From contig JAHLKG010000003.1 of the NCBI GenBank assembly GCA_025526995.1, forward strand, positions 558,001 to 622,000: DNA of 64,000 nucleotides, given 5' to 3'. The notes under the pieces are model-generated. The model was given only the letters and a program-made list of their open reading frames with translations, was not told the DNA's origin and searched no databases. Position 1 is the stretch's first letter, and each line of letters starts with the position of its first letter. Shown one piece after another: positions 50,332 to 61,691 of the stretch. The position numbers were made by a program, and so were the translations under genes. Source of the DNA: Powellomyces hirtus. Lineage: Eukaryota > Chytridiomycota > Chytridiomycetes > Spizellomycetales > Powellomycetaceae.

Positions 50332-51106
50332 ATGGGACCCGACTTGAACATGACTTCCCTCGATTCCACACTGCAGCAGGACCCGCTTGATAACATGGCC
50401 GCAGACTTTTCGCAACGGTGGCGGGTGGTCACCAGCACGAAAACAAAGCTCCACCGGTCTCTTACTCTTCACTCGGCTCAAGCTGTAAGCATTGTGTTTC
50501 TTTTTTAGTGCCTTATCTTTGGTCTTCATGTCTTTCTCATCTCTTTACTTCCTTTCCTTTTGTATTTTTGCGAATTCCTAGCTTACATCACTGACCTTCG
50601 CCCTCGCCGTCGGTGTCAACGGAATTGGCAATTTCAACAAAGAAAATCTCTGCGTGCTTCGTTCACACAGCCACGAAATTCTTTATGGCGAACACGCTTC
50701 TTGCAACTGGCCGATATCCGGTGCCAGCTTCTCTATTCTCCTGGCAGTTCTCCTCGCGCTGTGGGATTTCCGCCTTCTGAAGCTCGCGCCCCACCAGACT
50801 CAATCGTCACAAACCTCTCAAAGAGAAAAGCGGATCGTTTTCGTCAAGACGATCGCCTGCGCCATCATGGGGATCATAATGCTCTCGAGCGCCATTTCCG
50901 TGATGCACAGCACTTCCCAAACCTGCAAATACCTGTATTCGAAGAATCGCGAGTACTCGAAATGCGACAATGCGTTCGCCACGACGTATGGCAAGAGTCT
51001 GGCTGGTCTGAACTTTGGATTGGTGGTCGGCTATGTTGCTGCAGGCGTCTGGCTGGTTTCGGCCTTCATTGAGGGACAAGCGTATCGCCGCAAGGAGACC
51101 TTGTAG
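50332..51106 (+). CDS. four-helix membrane protein (MARVEL/tetraspan-like), unknown function
   Basis: Two exons (50332-50484 and 50582-51106; 97-bp intron, phase 0) encode 225 residues. A soluble N-terminus of about 45 residues precedes four hydrophobic segments: LTFALAVGVNGIG, ISGASFSILLAVLLALW, TIACAIMGIIMLSSAIS and GLNFGLVVGYVAAGVWLVSA. Cysteines lie in both lumenal loops (ENLCVLR and SCNWP; QTCKYL and YSKCDN), the pattern of a disulfide-bridged tetraspan such as MARVEL/synaptogyrin-type proteins. The tail is basic (YRRKETL). I do not recognise a specific family. Confidence 0.75.
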
Positions 51107-51500
51107 ATGGACTGCATACTTGCAGGGAGAACGGGCAGGACCCTACTCCAAAATTATAATATAGGAGGTATCTTGAATAATAGCCCAATGCCCGTGATTT
51201 TAGTTATAATAAAGATGGGTTGTTAGACGCATTGCTTCAAGCGTCTGTGATGTGCTGTGCGCATTGCGGAGACGGCCGAGGATTCCGTTATTCGCAGTTG
51301 CCACAGTAAATGCAGCCTCGCAGTTCCATGGAATACAATTCCGCTCGTTTTTGTACAGAAATATACACAGTTTACATGACTATGCTTTGCCGCTCCACTT
51401 CACTATACGCTCTTGAAGAACACCGCGAGGGTTCGGACACCGATGCCAGATCTGTTCAGGTTTGCCATCAACACCGAGGCAACACCCGCAATAACTCAAG
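51107..51500. other. convergent 3' intergenic region with AATAAA
   Basis: AATAAA at 51208-51213, in AT-rich sequence 100 bp after the membrane-protein stop, is a likely polyadenylation signal. No gene is seen. Confidence 0.55.
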
Positions 51501-53997
51501 TTAGAAGCACGTACCCCAGTCTGATTGTCGACTCCGCATGTCTGCCTCGAATCTCATGCATTCGTAGAGAAGCCGATCTATTTCTTCGCGAGTCACCGGC
51601 TGTTTGACAACAGAGTTAGAGGGCATGATTCAACACCTGTATGATCTCCTGAACGGCACGTAGAAAACATACCCGTTTTTCCCCTTCTTTAAGTCGCTCA
51701 AGCTTGGCGTCAATTTCCGCCAGCTGTGCCTGTTCATTCTTTAGCAGCACCTCGGGCGCAATGATCACGTTTTGGTCATGCATAACAGTGTCTATGTCTG
51801 CATTCCCAGACTTTAGCAAAAGAATCAGCTGACTCATTTCTTATCGCACACGGTACCTCGCAGACTACTGGAAAATGACGCCACGCTTTGTTGTGCCCAC
51901 CGGCCTGTGGATATGGGTGTTTGTGTCCCAGATGCCATGGCGGATGCAGGCGTGGACCACACAATGGATTTGGTCTCCCATTCCGGTTCTGGAATGATGA
52001 GCTGCAGTTTTCTAATCGTGCGAGATGGAAATAGCGGTTATATGAGTCATTCAACGGCAGGTTGTTTTGACTCGCAGCACCTGAACGCTTACCGGTCAAT
52101 TTTCACCAGTCGCTCGTGCTCGTCCTCGTCTGGATAGAACGCGCTGGACGACGTAGACATTGGTCGTGCCATCATCGTTTCATACGGCTATGTACGCATC
52201 GAAAGAAAGGTATGACGTTGGTAACGCTTCCCAGGATGAATCTCCCGTGCGCTCTCTCACTTTTGCAGAACCACCAACAGTTGAGCCGGCATCATCATCG
52301 AGTTCGTCATCCGCGGCCTGCAGGAGGGTCTCCACTCGCTCTTTCTCTTCCTCTGTCATTGCGCTGTAGTATCGCGCCTCAGGTCCAAGCTACGAAATAA
52401 AATCTGTATCACAAAGGAGAGAACCAGACGCACGGCATGATACGAAAGTACTGACCACTATATTTCGCTGAATAAAGTCGCCTTGCTTGTACCCCTTCTT
52501 CTTCAGCGGCGGCTGATGGAGGCCGACATCTTTGCAGACACACAATCCAATCAGTCAGCGCAGTGTACTCACAGGCTAATACCGGTGCTCACGTTTCCTT
52601 GCCTACCCTCAGCACTCCGAGCGGCATCGCTCCCCCCGGTAGCATCGCGCAGCGCCTGTATCCCAATCTTTACTCTCGTCCCGAGTTTCGGCTCAGTGAT
52701 GAACGTCCGTGTCTCCATCGAATGCACACTGCGAAGCTCGAGATCAACACTACTGGTGCTGTCCTCTTCGTCCGAGTCGGAACACGCCGACTCTTGGTAT
52801 GTCGTCGTGGATCCACGACCTGCGGCGCTGCTTTCGCGGGAGAGACGCTCCCGTTTTAATGAGCGTGCTACCTGGATGGTGGGTCGATACATGAGAAAGA
52901 GTAAAGAGGATACGTAGGCTCATCTCAAACGGAATGTATGGTCATACGCTGTTTTTCTGTCGGATGATGTTATCGAGCTCTTGAATCCTCTGCAACCCAG
53001 CCAAGACCTTTGGATCTGGCTGCTCTGTCTGCCCATGCTGCTGCGGGCCATCGGGCAATTCATTCTGTGACACCGCAGGCTAGTGAGTCCGGAGCAAGCA
53101 AAGACTATCAGTGTACTTGCTACACAGAGGCTGGCCTAAGATTACACCACACCTCAGCAGACTGTGCAACCGCTGCACCAAGTTCCATGCGGCCCTCCTC
53201 CTTTTCCATCTTTTCAAACAAGCGCAACGTGGCGCGCACGTCATTCTGATCGCAAGCTGACAATAAGCTCTCTTTTCTCATATTCCATTTCTCATGCCTT
53301 ATTGTGTAGGTCACACACCTCAGTCTGGTCAAAGTCTCGCCGTCGCTGCGACATTTCGCTGATGAGCTGGCGCGTCTCCTCTCCATCGTCATGTTCCGAC
53401 TCCCCTGTGGGTCCATCTGTCCAATGGCTAAAGCGAAGGGAAAAGCATGGTTCATGGATATTGTCTATAGAGTGAAAATCGGATAATCATGAGGAAGCCG
53501 ACGTTACCCCGCAGAGTTTGCGCGCTGTCGATCCTGTTGTGTCGATGTCGTGGATGTTGCCGGCGATGCGCGACCCGAAGTTAGGAGAATGGTTGGAACC
53601 TCTTGAAATTAAGAAGTGACAGACATAACTTTAATCTTGAGTCGTATATCGATGATGTGATGGTTTGCGTATCATTGCCCACCTTCATCGGGAAGAGGTG
53701 TTAGCCCACCATCAGATCTGGAACTGTTACGCCGTATGTTCTACAGGACACACAAGCGTGAGTACACAATCAGCGTCATTCATAATGCACGACGGATCCC
53801 TGAAGCAATGTACCTTCACTGGGGTTCCCGCACGAGAGCGCGTCGTGGATGAAGGACGACTGGCATACCCTCTAACATGAACAGTGTCAGGTAGCTAGAG
53901 GGGGGGATGCCACAGATATTTTGAGTAGCGGGTGTCATACCTACCTAGAGCTCTGTCGTGACGGAGAATCTTGATTGCTAGTACGAGGCGTTGACAT
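51501..53997 (-). CDS. FSIP1-like (fibrous sheath-interacting) flagellar protein, 14 exons
   Basis: In animals FSIP1 is a sperm-tail/axonemal protein. I rebuilt 14 exons: 53945-53997, 53814-53871, 53683-53740, 53508-53601, 53319-53427, 53153-53245, 52948-53064, 52583-52871, 52456-52529, 52261-52389, 52093-52187, 51857-52011, 51673-51791 and 51501-51599. All phases agree and give 513 residues. The N-terminus is Ser/Thr/Arg-rich. Middle parts are coiled coil (LAGLQRIQELDNIIRQKNSV, LRLFEKMEKEEGR). The family-like core is KKKGYKQGDFIQRNIVLGPE, YYSAMTEEEKERVETLL, YPDEDEHERLVKIDRKLQLI and the end VTREEIDRLLYECM. Most exons are under 120 nt, so no single frame reveals the gene. The FSIP1 assignment is from memory of the FIQRNIxL block and is less certain than the gene itself. 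Confidence 0.72.
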
Positions 53998-54537
53998 CTA
54001 TCTTTCACCGACGTCAATTGCACGTTGTGATCCCTCACTTTCATGGGCCAGCACTGACGGCGTCCAAAAACAAACTCATGGCATCCGCCGCTGACTAAGC
54101 GTGGCTTTCACACGCGTCCAACCCATCGGAGCCTCGTTACTTCGGTCACCTTCGGTGTGGTCCGGGCCCACCGCCGGTGTAGATCGCTGTTCAATACAGC
54201 ATTGTATGCACCCAAGTCCGCATTCCGACAACGTGATAAGGTGTCCGAAAACTTGGGAGCGCGTTTCCACCTCTTGCGTGATTTAGTCTATTCATCTCAA
54301 ACCCTATGTAATAGTAGTTTCCACGTCTATGGCAGACCTTGGGCGTGTGTGTTCGGCGCTACTCCAGACGTCCAGACCGTTACAAGCGAAGCGTCTTCTC
54401 TTCTCCATATATCTATATATCGGGAGAATCTCATATTGTGCCGTTCAAACTTCTGGTGCGCGCGCAACCCAAAAGAAACAAAAACAAAAAAAAACTCATG
54501 CTTCCAACGTTCGACTTGAAACACCGACGAGAGGGAG
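53998..54537. other. divergent region between FSIP1-like gene and receptor remnant
   Basis: This 540-bp gap has no gene. An A-rich tract lies just before 54500. Confidence 0.5.
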
Positions 54538-55663
54538 ATGGCAGACCTTGAGAATCAGACGGCAAACAGTCTTACGGAGCTAGAAAAATTCGGGAAGAGT
54601 AAAATCGACACCTCACACAGCACTGGCAGCCGTGTTGGATTACTGCCTTTGAGTGTTTTGCTCTTGGGTTAGTATTAATATTCCCGTATCTCTGGTAGCG
54701 GATGGGATACCAAAATTTTCAAAGTGTTTTCCCGGCATCAGTGCACTCCGATGGCTCTGGGTAGGTGGAAGAGCAACGAGCTGGGGCAAACTAAGAGCAG
54801 AAGACTTGTTCTTAATCCCATGCCATCGGTTTGTCTTCATCTCCTCTCTTACCATTCAGTTCTGATGATGGGTTTCAGGGGTGACAACTCTCGTGGCTAC
54901 AGCGATAATTATTCCAGTTTCGATATTTGTTTTCACTGCTGCATTTTCTACGGTCGATCAGAGTACGGGATAAACCCGCCGGCTAATAAGCTCGCAAAGG
55001 AAGTGACTCATCGATCGATCAAAACTCCACATAGTTTTGACAATGATTCGAGATACGAATTTATGACGAGAAGATCTCTCGACCATTAATTCCATTAGTA
55101 GACTAGGCAGACAACTTACGACCGACACTGATTTTCATATGCTGTCATTTTTTGTCCTATTTACGATGTTGTAGTCAACCGCCGATTCGACGTCCCCAAA
55201 GACATTTTTGGACACATGGCGCTCAACCTTGACATCCAGCACGTGCTTTCCAGACCGACCTTTAGCATCCAAAACATGAACTTGACCGAGCAGAACCGTT
55301 TGTAATTGATTATGCAACCGCCGAATTGGCATGGGCCAGAATAAAACCGGTCAAAGAGACGCCTTACGACGGGAGAAATGAAATGAAAAGGGGTACTTGA
55401 CTCAACTACTCCCAACTTCTCTGACATCTTGGACTGTTGCGGTCATCTCCAATTCTGATTTGCTGCACACGATTCGCGCTAGCAGCAGAAAAGTTGCGAT
55501 ACTGGTAGTTGTGTTGGCTGTGGTGATGTTGGCTTTCGCCATGCTGGCGAACGTAGGGATGACCAGGCCACTACGAAATTTGACGACACGTTGGCATCTT
55601 GAAACCAACGGGGAGATTACTGAGTTTAATGCTGTTTCCATTGCTCTATCGCGGAATCCATGA
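54538..55663 (+). pseudogene. Cache/HAMP-type membrane receptor remnant (cyclase or histidine-kinase sensor)
   Basis: Pieces of a two-helix receptor can be read. They are MADLENQTANSLTELEKFGK to LPLSVLLLG (54538-54667), a first membrane helix VTTLVATAIIIPVSIFVFTA (from 54879), a sensor fragment with MALNLDIQHVLSRPTFSIQN (about 55155-55308) and a second helix followed by a HAMP-like start: SWTVAVISNSDLLHTIRASS, VAILVVVLAVVMLAFAML, TRPLRNL (to 55663). The pattern is that of sensors attached to cyclases or hybrid kinases. The fragments are interrupted by stops (at about 54968 and 55308) that I cannot remove with good splice sites. The first intron would be 211 bp, and no cyclase or kinase domain follows before 56843. 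I judge it decayed, though undetected small exons could rescue part of it. Confidence 0.55.
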
Positions 55664-56842
55664 GGGCCGCAAGCAAGTTTTGATTCCTCAAGGGCAGATT
55701 GGCATAGCCCCCCTCAAAGAAATAAATCAAAAGCAACACGTTTCTGAAAGAATGTCGTCGCGAGCCATCGAAAATAATCGGAAGCTCATCAGCAGAGGCC
55801 AACCACGGTATATTTCAGACAAGAAACTGAGTATCGCTTCCCATCCTGAGCTGGAGGGTATCGAACGTTGCTTTCTGAGACATCAACTATCATACATTGG
55901 GACTCTATGCAGCTCGGAGGACCTCAATGTTGAAGGAATATTAGTGAGTTTCGCCCGAGATGATGGCCACCCTGCTACGCATCAGGGAGGGTTGCGGAGA
56001 GTAGTCACCGAAGTGTAGAGAGCCGTGCATGCAGATGGCCTAGGCATCTACAATAGAAACAGCAGAGCAAGAAGATCGACGTTTCCGTCGAAACTGTATA
56101 CAGATGCAGAGGAACACTAAAGTGTGAGAGGTACCGTCATTTGCTACCACACAATGATGCATGAGAATGAGATTATGCTATGCAACATACAAGGACACAT
56201 TGCAGGACCAAACACATATTGCATGAAAAGAGAGATAGCATAATCATGAAAGACGCTCAAAGACACGTAAAATCGAGGTTCAGAAGCATCCGAAAAGCAT
56301 ATCCTCGGGGTCGAGTCGGAATACCCCGCGATCATGTTTTTCCACTTCGTCCGAGTCGCTCGATTCGGTGGAACTATAAATTGTGCGAAAGGAGAAACCA
56401 AGTATCAGTGTCTGAGATGATCACAATTTCCCCGCTCCATTCACTTATTCTCCATTTTTCCGCGCCGATCGGCACCATGATTACGGACCTTTGAGCGGTC
56501 CATCACCGCAATGGCCTAGCTGAACGCCCAGTGAACAGCCAATTCGGCCAAGCGGCTGAATCCAAACATGGGAAGGAAGAGTGATGGGGTGAGTTGCGCA
56601 GAAGATCAGAATGACAATGCCACGAAAGAAAAAGCCGCAACACCAACTAATGCGCAAGCATTTGATTGTCACGGAATATTTTTTTTTCTCTCAATACGGG
56701 GGTAGATGGGAAGGGAAAGCAAACTAATTTCCTCTTCCATGCGTAGGAGCGCTCGCCGAAAAAACCCATCCCCCCCACCAAAGCGAAAAACTCACAAGAC
56801 TGCGCGGCGCTCCTCCAAAAAAACCCATTTCGGCGTCGCTTC
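55664..56842. other. intergenic region, no gene supported
   Basis: A 140-codon plus-strand frame (55599-56018) overlaps the end of the receptor remnant but has no family resemblance. The rest is non-coding, with a T-rich tract near 56680. Confidence 0.45.
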
Positions 56843-57097
56843 TCAGACTACGTATTTCCAAGCACCAGTGGTAGTGCCATGGCGTGCCCACCTCTGTTCT
56901 TCACCGTAAGGAACCGAAACATCCTTGTTCCTCCTGTAGCTCACAGTACGGGTGGAGAGCTCCGGATTGGTGCGGACAGAGGAAGAGCCGACTGAAGCGA
57001 GTCCGCCGGGAGTCGTGCCCTTGTTGTAGGTCACGTAGAGGAGCGCGGCGCCGAGCGCGGTTGCTGCTGCGACAATGGGTGCTGCGGGACCAGCCAT
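56843..57097 (-). CDS. small membrane-anchored hypothetical protein, 84 residues
   Basis: One exon from the ATG at 57097 gives MAGPAAPIVAAATALGAALL as an N-terminal membrane helix, then a Ser/Thr-rich and basic region (SYRRNKDVSVPYGEEQRWAR) ending in TTTGAWKYVV. It resembles small mitochondrial inner-membrane proteins with an N-terminal anchor. I do not recognise it. The frame continues 26 codons upstream to another ATG, but the later start gives the better N-terminus. Confidence 0.6.
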   Translation of the reverse strand: MAGPAAPIVAAATALGAALLYVTYNKGTTPGGLASVGSSSVRTNPELSTRTVSYRRNKDVSVPYGEEQRWARHGTTTGAWKYVV

Positions 57098-58735
57098 GTT
57101 GGGTGTAGAAGTATATACGAGATGGGTATTGGCGACTTTTTTTTCGTGGTTTCGTTTGCAGACGATGGTCAGCAAGTTTTTTCGATAGCGGGAGAGTATA
57201 GAGAGCGAGTTTTTGGAGACTGTGGTCTTTTTACGCGAAATAGGCCGAATGAGTGATGCTGCACCACGGTGGGTGAGTCTGAGGGGTGGAGACGATAGCT
57301 AAGTTGACAGTTGTATGTGTGTTTGGCTATGTACGTGTGGAAATATGTGAATCTAGGCCTTGAAGGAAAAGGAACGCGAGCTGGGGGAGAGCGCTATGCC
57401 CAGGTCATTTTATAAGCGACGAACGGCTATCGATGGGGGCGAGATAGGACGGACCCACACGGAGAAAGGGGATCGGGCGCAGGGTAATACGAGGAAGAAC
57501 CCTCCAGATTGTGGCAGACGAAACAGCCACAGACACCTCACTCTTTACCCCCCTCAATGACTGACTGGCTTATCACTGATGGCTGACTATTACCGATAAG
57601 CACAGGGCCCTTCCTGTCATCATGATGGTATTCATCATCAGTCAGGGAGGTTCCATCTTGTCTACCCGCGATATTATACGCCATTATTGTTATTATTGTT
57701 ACCATTCATCCATTGGTCCGTAATCACCATCTGTCCTTTGGTCTCACACCAGCCAGTGTGGAAACGCCGATGCTAAGCAATTATGACCCTCGATGCCACA
57801 TGTGTACACCACGATTACGCAATTCAGGTAGTGTCACGCGACCCATGCGCCTCCTGCCAACCCCCCAACCCAAGCCTCCCTCCCTCCTCCCTTCCAGGCC
57901 AGCGGCTCTGATAAAGATCCAGCAAACAATGCCCTGGCACTTCGGAGTCCGAGTTGATCGAGCTGGTATCCGTGTACCTTTCGGTGGCGGCGTGTCCCAC
58001 CCAATTTGTGCATTCCCCGAATGAACCTGATTCATCCACTTCGACCCCGGTGTGCTTATCAAGATTTGGGACACATTGCGCCGGAAGCCCGAGCTCTGGA
58101 ATTTGTAACATATTCCAAGAAGAGGATGAAATTGGTGTGCGCGCATGTCAGTCATCATACTGCCGCGCTTGAGAGATGTTGTTCGCGGTGATGAGCACAA
58201 ATCCGTCCACAGAAAGCGCACCGAGTCTCATGCAGGGTGAATGGCACAGCGGGACAGTTTGCCCAACTGGTCAAGAAAGTATGTATGAAAGCATCATGAA
58301 TTGATTAGAGGATTGGCGATGATTAGATAGTTTGTTATTACATTTGCATGCGAGCCGAAACTTCGAGACTTGGTGGATGTGAAGCGAGCAATTTTCATGC
58401 GCCATCTCGGCAGTTTTCGGTCGATGGTGAGCTTCCGTCGTTTCTTTCATCGCTCTTCTCTGCGGGAGCACGCATTCGCAATTTGCCGAGATCACAATAT
58501 GAGAAGCCCATGCACAATTCTGGAAAGTGTCAGGCAGCTGGGTGTGGGTATTGTTGCGTTTAGGATGGAGGCCTGTGCGAGCAGAGAAATAGTATCACTC
58601 GATGATATCTCTTGATATCATCCCGTTGCCCACCGGCTTCGTCGATACGTCAGTATCCTTCCCGTCGGAACAGATAATCGCTCCGGAGTTGGTTGCCCGA
58701 TTAAGCAACATATCGTAAGTGTCATCTCGTAAGTA
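57098..58735. other. 1.6 kb region without a convincing gene
   Basis: Several frames of 60-146 codons are present on both strands but none has a recognisable motif or splice partners. A pyrimidine-rich tract (CCTCCCTCCCTCCTCCC) occurs near 57877. Confidence 0.45.
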
Positions 58736-59239
58736 TCATCTTTTGCCTCGAAAGCTTTTGTTTACGCCTTCGCCGAGTTCCTGAAATGTGAGAAGAATCT
58801 TTAGCAATTGTAACATCAACTGCTTGCGTCTCTTCCCGTCATACCTTCCGAAATTCCTCAAGAAACTAAAAGAAGCGGATACCAGAGATTTTAGACTTTA
58901 TGGCTGAAGAAACAACAATCTTCTGCGAAAACAACTTACTGTGAACACTTTAGCCTTGGTTTCTTCCATCGCTTCCGGATTCGACATTTCGTTTTGCATC
59001 TGGTTGGCTCGTTGAGCACCTGTTCAGAGGCGAGCGTGAGAGAGCCGCATTGAAGAAGTTCGTTTCTCTACTGGCTAGCAGGTTGATTTCCACGAGGAAC
59101 GGGACGAGGGAAGTACATTACCTTTTCCGGTCAACTCCGATATCTTTTGATCAGTCGTTTGTGCAAACTTTTGAAACATGCGGTTGTTGGAGAGAGCCTC
59201 CACAAGTTGCGTATGGATCATTTGCCGCCAGGGAAGCAT
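58736..59239 (-). CDS. small helical hypothetical protein, 87 residues, with a 21-nt exon
   Basis: Four exons fit: 59122-59239, 58940-59019, 58845-58865 and 58736-58780 (introns 102, 74 and 64 bp). The joined protein starts MLPWRQMIHTQLVEALSNNR, continues FQKFAQTTDQKISELTGKGA and MQNEMSNPEAMEETKAKVFT, then FLEEFRKELGEGVNKSF to RGKR. It is highly helical and charged, without signal or membrane segment. Every junction keeps phase, and the 21-nt exon (FLEEFRK) extends the same amphipathic helix, which supports the model. I do not recognise the family. It is divergent from METTL25, about 190 bp away. Confidence 0.68.
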
Positions 59240-59430
59240 GATATTTGGCTGCGGCGATATGAGGCAATGTGTGAATGGGAGTTCAGAATGGAATGTGTGG
59301 CTCGTTAGGCACCAGGCGGAGGGCAAAACCTCCGACATTCTTTCTATCGCGTCTGTTAGACGTTTTACATTTCGTATTATTGCCTGGAGCCAAGAGCACT
59401 TCTGACTCCAGCTCAAACGTCCTATCATAT

Positions 59431-61528
59431 ATGACTGCGGCGCACCACATCCGCCTGCCGGAGGGGCATTCCTCCGTCCGATCGTACATCGATAGCCTTT
59501 CTCAGTTTCTAAACACGCACCGCCAGTTGTGGGAGGTACTGAACGTGGCTTGGAGGAGCTTTCATTCCCTGTCCGAATGCTAATACCCAGCTTGTCAACC
59601 CCCCGCAACATAGTTCCATGCAGTGGACTTCTTCACTTACAATTACTGGACCTCCAATGCCTTTCCCGATGATTGGCGGATCCTCAAAGATGACCCTACT
59701 CTCTGCTCATACGACGACCTGCTTTCGCTCGCCACAGACGGGACCCTGAAGGTAAGCTGCGAATCCCAGCGCTTCATGTCAATTGTCTCGGTTTGTATGT
59801 CCTTACGCATGCTGTGATGTAACAGGATGAGTGGCCGAGATCCCTGAAGGATTTTGTACGAGCTGCGCGAGCGATCTCCTTGCCGCGTGATCCGCAACCC
59901 ATGTCGGACATAGATATGGACGCAACTGAAGGTTAGAGAGATGGAGTGAGATATGTAAGGGTTTTGTATGTGTTTGTGTTCTGCGCGAGTCAAACACATT
60001 GCCGAAGCTATGAAGCTGACATTCCATCCTGCCGGACGCAGGTCTGGACAATAACGTCACGTATGGGATGTCTCCAAAAAAGAAGCACGAAGTGCGTCGC
60101 CTTGCGGCGCTGATCAACAAACTTGCTGAACAGTCTGCCATTACCGACATCATGGACCTAGGAGCCGGACAGGTGCGAGCGTTGGAAATATTTGGAGAGA
60201 AATGGTGATCCTGAACAATGCTCTGATACACACGGGTGCAGGGTTATCTAGATGCGGTGCTAGCGTACAGTTACTGCCATACGGTTATTGGGGTCGATGA
60301 CGACGAGATCCAGACGTGTGGTGCAAAGCGACGGTCGGCGCTTATCGATAAACGATTCGCGTCGACAAAGAATCGTGGGAAACGAATCGGAAAAGTCTTC
60401 CATATCAATAGACGCGTACATGCTGGGGAGAAGTTTGCGGATCTGCTCAAGGAGGTTAATGCAGGCATGAAGCACCCTTTCTCGACGTCGACAATACCGG
60501 ACAGAGCTGAAGATGGCCCAGATGGCACTTTTCGGGAATCCACGCCTGAGAGATCCCCATCCCCATCCCCATCCCCATCCCCATCCCCATCCCCGTCACA
60601 ACTTCAAAAACATCAGCCAAATTGGCTTCTCTGTGGGCTGCACGCATGCGGGGACCTTTCGCCCGCGCTGATTCGACATTTCCTAACCAGTGACGCCAAA
60701 GTTCTGGTCTCCGTTGGATGCTGCTACAACCATCTAACCGAATCCGCGCCTCTAATTGCACCACCAAACCGCGACGACAATGACCTCAAAGGTCGAACCC
60801 AACCCCGAGCTCCACCGACCCGCACGATCACCGATGTCCCGCGCCCAACCGGCCGCCTCACATCCCATGCTGCAGGATTCCCGCTCAGCAGCTACATCAA
60901 CTCGCACAACACGACTCTGGGCTTCACGGCGCGCATGCTTGCATGTCAGGCCACCTGCCGATGGACCGACAACCCAGCGGCATCTAAAGCGAGCTTCACG
61001 AAACACTACTACCGCGCGTTACTACAGAAGCTTATTGTAGACAACGCCCTTCTCCCGCATATTGAACATTCGAGGGATATTATTGTGGGCAAAATCCCCA
61101 AAACTGCGTTCGATACCGGATTTGCCGCATATGCGACCGCGGCATTGACTAGGCTCAATGTGTCGGTGAAGGACAATCCAGCCTTGTCTGAACCTGCGCT
61201 CGCTGAATACGACCGGTCACACCGGCCGCGAGAGAAGGAGGTCGCTGTTGTGTGGACGCTGAGAGCCATGCTCGCTGAAGCGATCGAAAGTCTGATTCTT
61301 GTCGATCGATTCCTGGCAGTTGTGGAGATGGGCGGGCAAGACGATGTGCAGGTGGACGAGCTCGACCACCAGTTTACTACTCTGCAGCTCAAGCATCAAC
61401 AACTGGAATCTCCGCCAACCGACAATAACACTTCATCAGAGGCTTTCAAGGTCTCACTGTTCCCGCTGTTTGAGCACGTCAGCTCCCCGAGAAACATGGT
61501 GCTAGTTTGCCAGAAACTAGCCGTGTAG
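59431..61528 (+). CDS. METTL25/RRNAD1-like methyltransferase-fold protein
   Basis: METTL25-family proteins have a SAM-methyltransferase fold of poorly known substrate. Five exons fit: 59431-59535, 59614-59751, 59826-59931, 60042-60172 and 60242-61528, giving 588 residues. Joining gives NTHRQLWEFHAVDFFTYNYW, then DDWRIL, YGMSPKKKHEVRRLAALINK, and the SAM motif IMDLGAGQGYLDAVLAY assembled across the last intron. Downstream are LLCGLHACGDLSPALIRHFL and VLVSVGCCYNHLTE, the family hallmarks. A Ser-Pro dipeptide repeat encoded by a 6-bp microsatellite (60555-60596) lies between the two halves. The start at 59431 is the first ATG of the first credible exon. Confidence 0.9.
60555..60596. repeat. hexanucleotide microsatellite (CCCCAT)n inside METTL25
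   Basis: Six CCCCAT units plus a CCCCGT variant encode an uninterrupted Ser-Pro run in frame. Length changes would keep the frame. Confidence 0.95.
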
Positions 61529-61691
61529 ATTTTGGAAATTTGTCACTACATAATGCATTTGAGATACTCTATCCTTCTTTGCCAAAAGCTAGCTCAGATT
61601 ATGACTATGTGCTCCATGTACAGTAGCTTAAATGTAGACCAAAAAAAAGTAGGATGATTCGAATTTGTCAAGAAACTGCCTAATTGCGTTG

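Noticed and set aside
54653..54865. 70-codon plus-strand frame inside the first receptor intron
   Set aside because: It is out of frame with both flanking receptor pieces and has no similarity to a sensor domain.
55599..56018. 140-codon plus-strand frame after the HAMP-like region
   Set aside because: The frame differs from the receptor frame and shows no cyclase or kinase motif; I could not link it by splicing.
57781..58221. 146-codon minus-strand frame
   Set aside because: It is Arg/Gly-rich with no motif, opposite pyrimidine-rich sequence; likely chance.
60555..60596. Short regular repeat that might suggest a CRISPR-like array
   Set aside because: Units are 6 bp with no spacers and lie inside a coding exon, so it is a microsatellite.
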